A DNA stretch of 57,085 nucleotides from an uncultured Pseudomonadota bacterium (GTDB lineage Bacteria > Bdellovibrionota_B > Oligoflexia > Oligoflexales > CAIYRB01): assembly GCA_903928445.1 (NCBI GenBank), contig CAIYRB010000122.1, forward strand, positions 1-57,085, written 5' to 3'. A program made the position numbers and the translations under genes. Under the pieces are notes generated by a model that did not search any database, was not told where the DNA came from, and was given only the letters and a program-made list of their open reading frames with translations. Position 1 is the first letter of the stretch; every line of letters starts with the position of its first letter. Shown here in pieces: positions 31,977-41,580 of the stretch.

Positions 31977-33980
31977 CTACTCCTCATCCAAGATGATGGC
32001 GTGGGAGGCTATATTGCAGCGTTTGCACTGCAAGATCAACTCGATCTCGCCTTGGTTGTCGCTGTAGCCGCGCGCTTGCTCGTTCATCATGAAAGCAATT
32101 GGCACATTCGCCTGAATTCCCAGAGTTTTATCGCGACCAATGGCCGTCGCTGGCGCGCCCGGACCAGTGCTCATCACCAAGGTTTGGAGATTTGACGTAG
32201 GGTCTGGACAGGTCGCACCGCAGGATTTGCTCGATCCCCCTGCATCAGACAGAGGCCAATTAGGCGATCCACGCCACAGACCATAGGCGACAATCCGGTA
32301 AGTACCAGTGATATTTTCATGACTGGTGAATGCCGTACCGGCTTCAATATTGGCCCTTACTCGTAAGCGGTAGGTTGGGAGTTTATTCATCTTGCTGGCA
32401 CAGCTTAGACAGCGCCAGTAGACAGTCTGCAGTCCTTGATTATCGGTAAAGCGCCCTGGAACATCATTCATGGCAAAGCCCACGGCTTCGCCAGCAAAGA
32501 TGTCGAGCTGTCCAGACGTCTCAGAGCGTGAGTAGCTCTGCCCCACCCGCATTAGTAGCGCTCCTTGTTTATCAGCAGAACTCAAGGTACCAGTCGCCGC
32601 AGCACCACTACCAGAAGCCGTGCCGTCGCTGCCGACACTGTGCGTTGGGTCAAACTTCCAGCTACGACCTGAAGCCACCGCGAAGCGAATCGACATCTTG
32701 CTATCATAGGAGTTAAAGATGGAGTTGCCGATCTCGCTATCCGCTGGGATATCCAGCTGATTTAGCGCTGCGACATTGGCATTGATTGTTCTCAGGCCGG
32801 TACTAGAGGCTTTGAACTGGCTGCGGCAAGCACTCCAATCCTGAGTGTCGGCTGGCGTCGCGCTTGGTTGGTAGCTAAAGCAAGCGGTAGCCGTCTGCTT
32901 GATCAACACGGTGTTGGCCGTAATGTCGCTTTCCATAGCCGGGTCCATAGGGAGCCCCACCTGCCGAGACTTGGTGACGAGGTCACTATGCAGGAGATTA
33001 TCGCGGTTCCATTGATCGAGCTGCTGCCGCATTTGCAAGACATCGGCAGGCACCGTCGCTGTGATCTGGGCGCCGAGATTGTGCAGCGGTGCCGTGACAA
33101 AGCTGAGCACTCCTGGATTACTTTCCACTTGTTGCGGGAACGAGCCCGTTGCATAAGCCATTAGGTCGTCTATGCGTTGCTTACAGATGGCAAAATCATC
33201 TGCAGAGTCCAGCGAGCAGGTCTTTGCGGCGGTCAAGGCCTGGCTTGGTGTTCCACCGACTTGATTGACGTTGATAGTCAGGCTACCGTCCATCGTGCCC
33301 AGACGTATTTTATCGCCGAGATCATGAGATAAATCACCAAGTGGCCCAGACAACTTCATCTTCGACTGCCACCGGGTACGATTTTCGACACTGCCAAAAT
33401 CAAGACTCAGGGTGATGGACAATAAGCCGCCGCGATTGATCTGCATAACGTAGCCGTCACCACAGCTCTGCAGCATCGAATTGCCATGGAGCGCCTTTGC
33501 ATTACTAACTAAACTAGCGCCGCTTAGTTGCTCACCGCCGGATTGCACCTTTACGGCATAGACCAGATTCAGCACTGAATCCTTGGTCGCTAGGGAACGG
33601 TAGAAGCCCCCTGACGCTCCGAGCTGCAAGAAGCCAAGCCGCGGCGTACCGTTCACCTCACCGGAAAACTCCCGCATGAGGTCCTTGCTATCGATGTTTT
33701 GCGACAAATTAATCGAACTTTGTGCCGAATTCACCTTAACCGTCGTACCGCTGACGCAGGACACGCCATTACGCAGCGACTGGACCATGGAATCATAGCC
33801 ATCGCCCAACCTTGGCTCGACAGCGCCGACCGCGTAGGGCAGGACATCTTTTGCTTGCGACGCCCCTGGTGTTTTGCAGCCACTCAGCCCATAGGACCAT
33901 AGCCCGCCGCCAATGCATCCAAGTACAACGCGCAACGTCGCCTGACGCCAGCCACTGACCGTAAGAGCCATAGATGCCAT
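31977..33980 (-). CDS. Large lipoprotein, possible MACPF- and lectin-like parts
   Basis: This 667-residue lipoprotein has the lipobox YGLSGC (Cys about residue 35). A middle segment (SMLQSCGDGYVMQINRGG, then SITLSLDFGS) resembles the CGxxYVxxixxGG box of membrane-attack/perforin-like pore formers, though the family fit is tentative. The C-terminal quarter holds two related units, FAMNDVPGRFTDNQG with RCLSC and FMMNEQARGYSDNQG with QCKRC. Their FxMN-x-G-x-DNQG pattern recalls calcium-dependent lectin-like folds. It overlaps no neighbour but lies 15 bases from the next lipoprotein gene on the same strand. GGGGAAG seven bases before the ATG sets the start. It could be an envelope or attack protein; function unproven. 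Confidence 0.55.
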   Translation of the reverse strand: MASMALTVSGWRQATLRVVLGCIGGGLWSYGLSGCKTPGASQAKDVLPYAVGAVEPRLGDGYDSMVQSLRNGVSCVSGTTVKVNSAQSSINLSQNIDSKDLMREFSGEVNGTPRLGFLQLGASGGFYRSLATKDSVLNLVYAVKVQSGGEQLSGASLVSNAKALHGNSMLQSCGDGYVMQINRGGLLSITLSLDFGSVENRTRWQSKMKLSGPLGDLSHDLGDKIRLGTMDGSLTINVNQVGGTPSQALTAAKTCSLDSADDFAICKQRIDDLMAYATGSFPQQVESNPGVLSFVTAPLHNLGAQITATVPADVLQMRQQLDQWNRDNLLHSDLVTKSRQVGLPMDPAMESDITANTVLIKQTATACFSYQPSATPADTQDWSACRSQFKASSTGLRTINANVAALNQLDIPADSEIGNSIFNSYDSKMSIRFAVASGRSWKFDPTHSVGSDGTASGSGAAATGTLSSADKQGALLMRVGQSYSRSETSGQLDIFAGEAVGFAMNDVPGRFTDNQGLQTVYWRCLSCASKMNKLPTYRLRVRANIEAGTAFTSHENITGTYRIVAYGLWRGSPNWPLSDAGGSSKSCGATCPDPTSNLQTLVMSTGPGAPATAIGRDKTLGIQANVPIAFMMNEQARGYSDNQGEIELILQCKRCNIASHAIILDEE

Positions 33981-33995
33981 AAGCTGCTTCCCCTT

Positions 33996-35144
33996 TTAAT
34001 TGCTTCCCATCATTGCGCTTAACTGCGTCGAAGTGGCGCGCGTCATAATTTGATCCAGCACACCTTGGACGGACCGGATCACTCCCAGTCGAAACAGTTC
34101 GTTGGTATCCGAGCTTGGTACTAGGTCCGACAGGCCTTGATGGACATCGGCGGTCACGTCGCTTTTCGTCGTGCTGACCTTGCAGGCGTCCGCGTTCTCA
34201 CCACACAGACTTCGATAAGCGTTGTAGCCCATACCAATCATAAGCAGCGAGCCGGCCGCCGGATTCCCCGCGGCGGCAATCTGGCCTACAGCCCCCTTCG
34301 CTTGACTGAAAAATGCCGCAACGCTCGCCTGGACTGCGGGGCCGTTGGTGGCGACTTGCTCAATCCCCCGCTGCAATGCCGACCAATCTAGATGCCAGCT
34401 GATGGAGCGATCGATCGCCTGTTTAAACTCGATGGGAGCCACTCCCAAGCCGCCAATGGTCTGCCAGCTGCCGCCGCTGCCGTCGGTATGGATGGCTTTG
34501 CCACTGAATAGTGTCGCACTGCGAAAGGATGCCTGCACAAAGGTGTCCTTAATCTGAACACCGACACTGCGGATATCGCCGCTCAAGGTGGATCCCGCCA
34601 GATTGAACTTGGTGAGGCGGGCGCTAAAACCCATCTCATTCGGACTGAGCTTGGTATCCTCCAAGACGACCTCGGTGCTCATGAACTGATAGTAGCAGCG
34701 CATCTTCACCACACTGGTCACCAAACGCCGCCGTAGTGCGCGCAAGGAGTCGCCTTGATACTTGTTTTTGTAGTCTTGCCAAGCCGCCTGGCAGGCCTCG
34801 TCAAGCCGCGAGCGCATCGACCAGGAACTAGCTCCAAGCGCCATCGTCGACAGGCCGAGGTCCTGGATTAAATCCGATGTCGGAATACGCAGAATCAAGG
34901 TCAAGCAGGTACCTGGGGCTAACCCTTTACAAAAATTCGGGTCTGGCGGTGGCGGTTTAGCCGCAGAGCCTGCAGGTAAATCCGACGGCTTCGTATTCGG
35001 GTCTGCAACATCCTGATCCCAACCAAAGGACTTCTCGCTTGATCCGGAATCACGGGTCTTACAGGCAGCAAGGAGGTGCAGAAGGACCGCAGCGCCGACC
35101 ACGGCGCGACTCCACATCAGGCCTTGGCGTCTCGTCATAAACAT
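33996..35144 (-). CDS. Outer-membrane-type lipoprotein, unknown
   Basis: This 382-residue lipoprotein has a lipobox near residue 28 (LLHLLAACKT) followed by a low-complexity linker rich in Gly, Pro, Ser and Asp. The rest has paired cysteines (PNFCKGLAPGTCLTL), a Trp-rich helical section and a later Cys pair (RSLCGENADACK). No known domain is seen. A GAGGAG ribosome site lies nine bases before the ATG at 35144. It precedes the larger lipoprotein gene by 15 bases and is likely co-transcribed with it, so they may form a pair in the cell envelope. Confidence 0.55.
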   Translation of the reverse strand: MFMTRRQGLMWSRAVVGAAVLLHLLAACKTRDSGSSEKSFGWDQDVADPNTKPSDLPAGSAAKPPPPDPNFCKGLAPGTCLTLILRIPTSDLIQDLGLSTMALGASSWSMRSRLDEACQAAWQDYKNKYQGDSLRALRRRLVTSVVKMRCYYQFMSTEVVLEDTKLSPNEMGFSARLTKFNLAGSTLSGDIRSVGVQIKDTFVQASFRSATLFSGKAIHTDGSGGSWQTIGGLGVAPIEFKQAIDRSISWHLDWSALQRGIEQVATNGPAVQASVAAFFSQAKGAVGQIAAAGNPAAGSLLMIGMGYNAYRSLCGENADACKVSTTKSDVTADVHQGLSDLVPSSDTNELFRLGVIRSVQGVLDQIMTRATSTQLSAMMGSN

Positions 35145-35344
35145 CGATCAATGCTCCTCAAACTAGTGGGTTGGCGCTAGCCTGTGGTCAGACAGCAGAT
35201 GCCGTGCTGACAATAGAATTCAGCGGCAAGGACCAAGACACCCTGGTCTTCTATTGTCTCATATTTTGCACGGAGGAGGGTAATCTCGGCCCGAACCGAG
35301 CGACGCAGCTGATTCGGGCCATGAACGCAGGCAGTGGAAGCGAC

Positions 35345-35941
35345 CTAGCTGATCTGGAGCAGCAGCTTGCCGGTGTTGCTGCCATCAAAGAGCTTATTCA
35401 GTACGGCCGGCGCGTTTTCCAAACCGTGCTCGACATCGACGGCATATTTGATCTTGCCCGCCTTGACCCAGCCATACAAAGATTGCACCGCCTGGCTCCA
35501 GCGCGGACCGACGTAATCAATGATGATAAAGCCGCGCACATTCAAGCGTTTCATGAGTATTTGAGCATAGTTCCGTGGCGCCGCCAGCGGCTCTTGGCTG
35601 TTATAACCTGAGATCAGACCGCACAGCGAGACGCGACCGTGGTTATTCATGCGGCTAAAGACGGCGTCGGATATCGGACCTCCGACATTATCGAAATAGA
35701 CGTCGATACCGCTTGGGCAAAGACGACGTAAAGCGGCTTCGACGTCCTCAGTCTTATAGTCGATGGCTCCGTGAAAGCCGAGTTCCTCGGTAAGCCACCG
35801 GCACTTGGCTGGACCACCGGCGATACCAACGACGCGAAGTCCGGCGATCAAACCGATCTGGCCAACGATCGAGCCCACCGCTCCGGCGGCTCCAGAAACG
35901 ACCAGAGTCTCGCCCGCGCGTGGGTTGACGACATCGAGCAA
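35345..35941 (-). pseudogene. N-truncated zinc-type NADP oxidoreductase
   Basis: The frame encodes the C-terminal cofactor-binding half of a medium-chain dehydrogenase/reductase of the NADPH-dependent curA/PTGR type: LVVSGAAGAVGSIVGQIG, then GAIDYKTED, YFDNVGG and GRVSLCGLISGYN. The family is about 340 residues long; only about 198 remain. Upstream in the same frame the sequence reads SPGGGLLDVV, and the catalytic N-terminal half is absent. The nearest upstream gene ends at 35974. It is probably a broken remnant with no activity. Confidence 0.7.
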
Positions 35942-35973
35942 GCCGCCTCCTGGCGACCGTGAGGCCCACTCGC

Positions 35974-36516
35974 CTATTTCGCTGGGCCGTGACCCGACGT
36001 GTAGGAGATCACCATGGTCCTGCCCATATAGTCATGCAGCGCGCGCTTCCTGGGACTTCCCCGCATCAGCAGTAAGCCGGCGCCGCAGAGTCCAATGGAC
36101 GCGGCCTTACCAATGACCTCGCGCCTTAGCGTATCGACAAGAGTCAGCGCTGGCTGCTTAGACGAGGTGATGACCCGGATACCGACGATGCGTTTACCCA
36201 AGGTTTGCCCGCTGCGCCACGTGGGAATGACAAAATAGACCAAGAGCGGGATTAAAAACGCAAAAAATGACAAGGCCAACGCCCGACCACTGTGACCGTG
36301 GGCCACCAGACGCTCTAGATGCTGGCTCATGCTGACCCGAATCAGCATATGAAGCGGCGCAAACATCACCAGGTCCAGGGTAAGCGCATACCAACGCAGG
36401 ACAAATCCCGCCGGGACATACAGGCTAAAATCATCACCCAAGGCACTTGGCAGCGTCCGGCGCGGCGGAACTTTTAAGAGAGTCGACACCGTCGCTAGTT
36501 GCGTAAAGGGATTCAT
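35974..36516 (-). CDS. RDD-family membrane protein
   Basis: This 180-residue protein has the RDD family pattern. The first span follows FVLRWYALTLDLVMF, the family Arg-Asp motif appears as the R-W-Y and D-L pair, and a second region contains VIPTWRSGQTLGKRIVGIRV. It is likely an inner-membrane protein; RDD proteins are implicated in transport but poorly characterised. The ATG at 36516 overlaps the TGA of the rhomboid gene as ATGA, and a GGAGG lies five bases upstream. It is therefore translationally coupled to the protease gene, although it is often found alone elsewhere. Confidence 0.7.
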   Translation of the reverse strand: MNPFTQLATVSTLLKVPPRRTLPSALGDDFSLYVPAGFVLRWYALTLDLVMFAPLHMLIRVSMSQHLERLVAHGHSGRALALSFFAFLIPLLVYFVIPTWRSGQTLGKRIVGIRVITSSKQPALTLVDTLRREVIGKAASIGLCGAGLLLMRGSPRKRALHDYMGRTMVISYTSGHGPAK

Positions 36517-38237
36517 GCGGACCTCCGGTCGCTGTTGGTCAGCCATGCCGCGAGTCGTGGGGCCAAAAGCGACTGTGGATGGGACCTAAGGTAGGATTCG
36601 ACATTAAGGATGGTCTCTTTTGACGAGGTCAAGTGCGCAACGGCATCAGCAGCCGAGGACTCCACGACCCGCGCATTAACTGAGAGTGGAAAGCGCATGA
36701 GATAGAGATCATAGAGGCGAAACGCGAGGATCATATGGGCTTGGCCAAGGGCAAAATCGGCGACCTTGAGGATGTTCAGAGCGCCAAGCCGCCCAAGATA
36801 CTCGCTGAGCGGCAACCAAATGGGCACCCTTGTGAGCAGCTGACAGATAAAGCGAAAGCCGCCTTGGCGAGCGTTCACTGCACATACCGTGGCCAAATGC
36901 GCAGTGAGAAATACGTGCGCCTGGTGCCGTAATCGTTGTGGCACTTCCTGACGACTCAGGACGCTAGAACGCAGCGCCGCGGAACACGCCAATTCGCGCA
37001 CGGCGATATTTTCTGGATTCCAACTAAGCAAGCGCAGGGACTCAGAGAACAAGCGGGGCAGACTTCGCGTGTACGTCAGATCATGGACAACCCTAGCCTC
37101 AGCCTCATAGATCAGCGGCGCCGGCACCGCTCGCCACCGGCCGATCACATAAGCTGCCAGCATGCCAAAGCCAAATGCAATCAAATGGGCAACGTGAGCG
37201 ACCTTTTGCGAGGCAAGGTCAGCAAAACCGCTGTCAAGCCCACCAACGACGTCCGACAGCAGGAAGAACAACGGAAAAGAGTAGCGCATATCCGCACTAA
37301 AACGCGTGCCCGCATAAATCTTGCGCGGTAGCCAGACGAGAAAGCGCAGCCTCGCATGGAAAAAAAACACGTAAAACATTCCCATCACCGCACTGACCAT
37401 GGCCGAGCCACCCAGGACGATGGTGTCTTGGGTGCTGAAGAAAGCCGTATAGGCAGCCATTCCAACGGTGCCACCAGCAACCAAGGCGAGGAAATAGACG
37501 AGCCGACTACCACGTTGCTCAACGTAGATGCCAAACAGGAGAAGCGCAAACAAGTTTGCCAGTAGATGGAACACACCACCGTGGCGAATTTGCGCGAGCA
37601 TAAGCGCCTTTAGACTGATCTGTCCCGGCATCAAGCAATCGTTGGCGACGCATAAGCGGCGCAGCAGGTTCAAATAGTCGTGCTGCGCCATGTCATACTG
37701 GTGAAAACTTGGCAGGTGAACGACACTGGGCAAAGCCCGGTCGAGGTGACCTTCCAAAAAGCTCCAGATCATCTCTTTATATTGGAAGCAGGTCTTGGAT
37801 GATCGGCAATCACGCAGCTCCTCGCGCAAGACTTCGGCACGCTTAACCTCGGCGCTGGCGCCGCCCCCGGCCAAACCGCCTAACTGCATCGAGGCCCGCA
37901 TCTGCAAAGGTTGCAGCTCACCGACGTCAATCTTGTTCTGTGCTGCGCCAGCTTGCAGCAATCCACCCGGACTTTTAGCCGGAAAGCCTGTCCAAATCAG
38001 TTGTGCATAGCGTTGGCAGGGGGCGCTTTTGCCATTGTGGCTGGTGCAGTATTCAACAAACAACCGTCTTGCTGCGTCACGCATCCCCGCGCGACCAACG
38101 CTAGCCACCAAACCGTTGGCGATACGCTGGTCGGAATGGTCGACAAAGAATGCGATCAGCCAGACTAGCCCAATCATCACGGTGACGATCGGCCAGCGGC
38201 GAAGCTTTGTCCCCAGCCCAAGCGGCAGCACCAACAT
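36513..38237 (-). CDS. Rhomboid-family intramembrane serine protease
   Basis: This 574-residue rhomboid-type protease has long extra-membrane segments. The second-TM motif is HLLANLFALLLFGIYVE. The nucleophile motif is VLGGSAMVSAVMG (GxS where GASG is usual), and KVAHVAHLIAFGFG supplies the catalytic His. The gene is longer than a minimal rhomboid (about 200 aa): there is a roughly 200-residue extracytoplasmic domain between TM1 and the core, and about 200 residues of C-terminal tail. It starts at ATG 38237, eight bases after GGAGG. It cleaves membrane protein substrates; the large added domains may choose them. Coupled to the RDD gene. Confidence 0.75.
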   Translation of the reverse strand: MLVLPLGLGTKLRRWPIVTVMIGLVWLIAFFVDHSDQRIANGLVASVGRAGMRDAARRLFVEYCTSHNGKSAPCQRYAQLIWTGFPAKSPGGLLQAGAAQNKIDVGELQPLQMRASMQLGGLAGGGASAEVKRAEVLREELRDCRSSKTCFQYKEMIWSFLEGHLDRALPSVVHLPSFHQYDMAQHDYLNLLRRLCVANDCLMPGQISLKALMLAQIRHGGVFHLLANLFALLLFGIYVEQRGSRLVYFLALVAGGTVGMAAYTAFFSTQDTIVLGGSAMVSAVMGMFYVFFFHARLRFLVWLPRKIYAGTRFSADMRYSFPLFFLLSDVVGGLDSGFADLASQKVAHVAHLIAFGFGMLAAYVIGRWRAVPAPLIYEAEARVVHDLTYTRSLPRLFSESLRLLSWNPENIAVRELACSAALRSSVLSRQEVPQRLRHQAHVFLTAHLATVCAVNARQGGFRFICQLLTRVPIWLPLSEYLGRLGALNILKVADFALGQAHMILAFRLYDLYLMRFPLSVNARVVESSAADAVAHLTSSKETILNVESYLRSHPQSLLAPRLAAWLTNSDRRSA

Positions 38238-38382
38238 GATCAGGTCCTCCAAAAGACATGCGCACCTCTTCCCTATTGGGTGTTCGGCGTCCGCTCAGAA
38301 CGCTTTAGTTATTTTTAATAAATGTAAACTTTCATATATTAATCATCTAGTTACATAGATGTCCAAGAGCTGGATTGCAGCC

Positions 38383-38409
38383 AAAAAAAAAGGCGGCCAT
38401 CAAGGCCGC
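38383..38409 (-). terminator. Strong intrinsic terminator of the mltD gene
   Basis: On the minus strand GCGGCC (38404-38409) pairs with GGCCGC (38393-38398) around five bases, followed by a run of nine U (the A-run 38383-38391 on the plus strand). It lies directly after the transglycosylase stop, so that transcript should end here. Confidence 0.85.
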
Positions 38410-38432
38410 GGGCGATTTCACCGGGACAGCTG

Positions 38433-39872
38433 CTAGCCGCGCCGATCCTCAACCTTGAGGACCTGGCCCGTGGCAACACCATTGCGGCGTAAGCCATTCA
38501 TGCGCTTGAGCGAGCCAATGCTAACGCCAAAATGCCTAGCGATGGAGCGCAGGCTATCACCCTCGCGCACCTTATATTGCTTCAAGGCCGCGGCCAACCT
38601 CTTGTCGTCTGGATTAGCCTCAAGCAAAAGGCGCGTGCCCCTGGTCAATCGATTCGACCGGAGGTGATTGGTCTGCTTCAATTGCCGCACCGAAAGCCCA
38701 TACAAAGCGGCGACCTTCGCCAAGGTTTCACCACGTGCGACGGTATGGTACTGCGGCCGCAAATTCGCCGCGACAAGCGCGGTGACCGGCGATACGCCCT
38801 TCACCCGCAGCGCCGTCAGCGTCTCGGATTTGCCTTCCAAAGCCGCCGCTTGATCGATCGGTACCCAGATCCGGTAAGTACTTACTCCCGGTGGAGTGAT
38901 GCCACGAATGAGATGCGGGTTGTATTCCCGTAAAGCAGCAAGCGTCACGCCCGAGATCGCCGCAACGTCGGCCAAGCGCACCGGAGACGGCACTGGGACC
39001 GAGACCAACTGCGGCAGCGCGTCAAAATTGAGGCGAGCAAAGCCGAATTTTTGCGGGTCGTGACCGATGGTGGTCGCGGCGAGAAACTTCGGTACGTAGT
39101 TGAGTGTTTCCTCAGGCAAAGCCCGCGCTCGAGCGATCTCCCAGAAGTCCCTAGTCTTGGCCCGCATAATCGAGCTTAAAATGCGATTTTCGCCAGCGTT
39201 GTAAGCGGCCATGGCCAGGTACCAGGATTGGAAGACATTGTAGAGATCTTTCAAATAAAGCGAAGCGGCGATGGTCGAGCGCATAGGATCGCGCCGCTCA
39301 TCGACATAGTTATCGATGCGCAAGCCATAACGCCGTCCCGTTTCACGCATGAATTGCCAGACACCGACTGCGCTAGCGCGCGAGGTCGCTGCCGAGCTAA
39401 AGCCGCTTTCGATCATCGCTTGGTAGTAGATCTCGGTAGGCATACCTTGGTCGCGCAGCACTGCGGTGATCTGCGGCCGAAATCGTTCGCCGCGCTCCAT
39501 AAAACGCTGAAAGCGCTCACGGTCCTTGCCACTGAAATAGGTGATCCAATGTTGCACCTCGTCGTTTAATTCGAGAGGAATTTTCTGCGACGTCGCATGA
39601 CTGATTTCGTCACCGACGGCCGCGGATTCGGTTTCACCCTCATCGTCATCCTCTTCGACCTTGTCATCGACCGAGGCGATCACCGCATTGATTTCTTCTT
39701 CACTGGCCACGGGTTCGACTTTTGCCAGTTCCGAGACCTGAGCTACCGCCGACTCCGTAGTCGCCGCGGCCGGGCCACTGCCACTACTGGCGCAGGCACT
39801 CAGAGCCATCGCGACCGACAACACACTAAGACTCGCGCACCGGCGCGAGGATTTTTGCGGCAACCATTGCAT
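38433..39872 (-). CDS. mltD: MltD-like lytic transglycosylase with LysM repeats
   Basis: This 479-residue lipoprotein (lipobox MALSAC) cuts peptidoglycan glycan strands and binds them through LysM repeats. The catalytic core shows IYYQAMIESGF, with the active-site Glu, and ASAVGVWQFMRETGRRYGL. The substrate-groove motif MAAYNAGENRI follows. The C-terminal part holds two LysM-type repeats (YHTVARGETLAKVAALYGLS and YKVREGDSLRSIARHFGV). After the lipobox there is an acidic, low-complexity linker. A GGTAGGAG ribosome site precedes the ATG by about seven bases. It ends at a strong terminator, so it is expressed as a single gene. Confidence 0.85.
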   Translation of the reverse strand: MQWLPQKSSRRCASLSVLSVAMALSACASSGSGPAAATTESAVAQVSELAKVEPVASEEEINAVIASVDDKVEEDDDEGETESAAVGDEISHATSQKIPLELNDEVQHWITYFSGKDRERFQRFMERGERFRPQITAVLRDQGMPTEIYYQAMIESGFSSAATSRASAVGVWQFMRETGRRYGLRIDNYVDERRDPMRSTIAASLYLKDLYNVFQSWYLAMAAYNAGENRILSSIMRAKTRDFWEIARARALPEETLNYVPKFLAATTIGHDPQKFGFARLNFDALPQLVSVPVPSPVRLADVAAISGVTLAALREYNPHLIRGITPPGVSTYRIWVPIDQAAALEGKSETLTALRVKGVSPVTALVAANLRPQYHTVARGETLAKVAALYGLSVRQLKQTNHLRSNRLTRGTRLLLEANPDDKRLAAALKQYKVREGDSLRSIARHFGVSIGSLKRMNGLRRNGVATGQVLKVEDRRG

Positions 39873-40025
39873 GCGAGCTCCTACCGCCAGGATCCACCTT
39901 GAGGCGGCTCAATTTGAGCAGATATTTTGCGGTTCTGATGGGGGTGATTGTACCATAGCCTAAGGGCTTACGCCTGCTGAGACTTAAGGCGTCAAGCTCA
40001 ATTTGCAAGGAGTGGGGATCAACGC

Positions 40026-40907
40026 ATGAAATCACTACCTAAAGTTACTCTTATTTTGCTAATCGCCCCCACCCTAGGCTATGGCCCGATCGGCTGTACG
40101 ACCATCGGTCCGCATCCCCAGATCGTCACGGTCGATGCAGAGATTAAAGACACGCCAAATGTTGACAAGATCCTTGCCGCTCCGACCTCGGGTACAGGAA
40201 CGATGAAGCCAAACGATGACCTCAACAGGGCGGTCCCGGCCGCCGCCTATGCGCGCTATCAGGACAGTCTGATCATTGCCGAGAGCCTAGAGCAGGTCCT
40301 CTCAAGCGTGCATCAGCCCAAAGTAGCGTCCATGCTCCTACTAAACTGGCAAGCGTCCTTTTACCAATGGATCAAGGACGGCGAAGCCATCGACCCCGTG
40401 TCGGCTGCAACACCGAAAGACAAAAAACTCAAGCGGCCAAAAAAGGACCTGATACTCACCGTAGCCGAACCAACCACGGCAGCGCCGAAGAATGACAAGG
40501 ACCTTAAAGCACTGGCCAAGGCTATCAAGAAAAATCTGCCGGCCTACCACGACATCGAAGGAACGATCGCCAGCGGTCAGGGCCAGGACCTGGTCGACGC
40601 CGTCGCCACCCATAAGGACCAGCTCGACCCCATCGAAACACTTCTGCGCAACCTCTTACCGAGTCTACACATCAGTCATATCCTACTAAGCCACCTACAG
40701 GGTGACCTGACAACCTTCAACAAGAATGGCCCGATCGTTCTCCACGTCGCGCTCGTCAATATCGAATCAGGAACTTTTCGCTACTACGCCCGCAGCATTG
40801 GCCGCAGAAAAGAGGTGCCGGCGAACTATCCAGATTTGGTCGGGATTATGGCGCACAATATGCTGATGGACCTAGCTCAGAGCGACCATGTTGATGATGA
40901 CAACTAG
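40026..40907 (+). CDS. Unknown lipoprotein divergent from mltD
   Basis: This 293-residue lipoprotein has a signal sequence with the lipobox PIGC at about residue 24 and no family match I can name. The sequence is lysine-rich in the middle (KDKKLKRPKKD) and mostly helical afterwards (LNWQASFYQWIK and ISHILLSHLQGDL). The promoter must lie in the 153 bases shared with the divergent transglycosylase gene. A GGAG element lies upstream of the ATG, with about eleven bases between. It faces the purD-maf operon. Confidence 0.55.
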   Translation: MKSLPKVTLILLIAPTLGYGPIGCTTIGPHPQIVTVDAEIKDTPNVDKILAAPTSGTGTMKPNDDLNRAVPAAAYARYQDSLIIAESLEQVLSSVHQPKVASMLLLNWQASFYQWIKDGEAIDPVSAATPKDKKLKRPKKDLILTVAEPTTAAPKNDKDLKALAKAIKKNLPAYHDIEGTIASGQGQDLVDAVATHKDQLDPIETLLRNLLPSLHISHILLSHLQGDLTTFNKNGPIVLHVALVNIESGTFRYYARSIGRRKEVPANYPDLVGIMAHNMLMDLAQSDHVDDDN

Positions 40908-40939
40908 CAAACGACTCCACGAGTGCCAAGGGACGAACC

Positions 40940-41578
40940 CTAAATGTCGTCCCAAAGGGGATAGCCAAAGGTCGATTCGAGTTCCTTGGCTACTTCAGCC
41001 ACCGGCAGTCCCACCACATTAGAATAGGAGCCTTCAATGCGCTCCACCATATAACTACCAATGCCCTGGGCACCATAGCCTCCTGCCTTATCGAGCGGCT
41101 CTCCGGTACGGATATAGGCGGCGATTTCCCGCGGCGACAGAGGTTTAATAAAGACCTTGGTCTGCACCGCAAAAGTCTTAGTCAGGCACACTGGGTCGCT
41201 ATGACCAATCACGCCAGGATGCAAGGTCAAGGTGACACCGGAGATCACGGTGTGCGACCTACCGGAGAGACGACCAAGCATCGCCGCAGCGTGAGCGCCG
41301 TCCCTTGGCTTTTCGAGAATGTCAGCATCTAGTACAACGATGGTATCAGCACTGATCACGAGAAATCCGGCTTGAAACAAACCTTGGTCAACATGGTGCG
41401 ACACGACCCAGGCCGCCTTTTCTGCGGCGTTGCGCTGCGCATAAGCCAGGGGCTGTTCACCAGGTCTAGGTAACTCCTCGGTGTCTGGTTTGCACGTGGT
41501 ATAGGTAAGGCCAAGATTGCTGAGCAAATCGCGACGGCGAGGCGATGAACTACCGAGGATGAGCTGAGCTTTCCCCAT
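40940..41578 (-). CDS. maf: Maf-like nucleoside triphosphate pyrophosphatase
   Basis: This 212-residue Maf family protein shows the conserved LILGSSSPRRRDLL start, ISADTIVVLD in the middle and GYGAQGIGSYMVERIEGSYS at the end. The enzyme hydrolyses non-canonical or modified NTPs such as methylated or pseudo-pyrimidine triphosphates. The ATG at 41578 lies two bases beyond the stop of the preceding Sua5-type gene; an in-frame TTG at 41584 is an alternative. It closes the purD-purE-tsaC-maf operon. Confidence 0.88.
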   Translation of the reverse strand: MGKAQLILGSSSPRRRDLLSNLGLTYTTCKPDTEELPRPGEQPLAYAQRNAAEKAAWVVSHHVDQGLFQAGFLVISADTIVVLDADILEKPRDGAHAAAMLGRLSGRSHTVISGVTLTLHPGVIGHSDPVCLTKTFAVQTKVFIKPLSPREIAAYIRTGEPLDKAGGYGAQGIGSYMVERIEGSYSNVVGLPVAEVAKELESTFGYPLWDDI

Positions 41579-41580
41579 GG

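Noticed and set aside
35171..35611. 146-residue plus-strand frame
   Set aside because: It overlaps the truncated oxidoreductase antisense and has no ribosome site or recognisable sequence.
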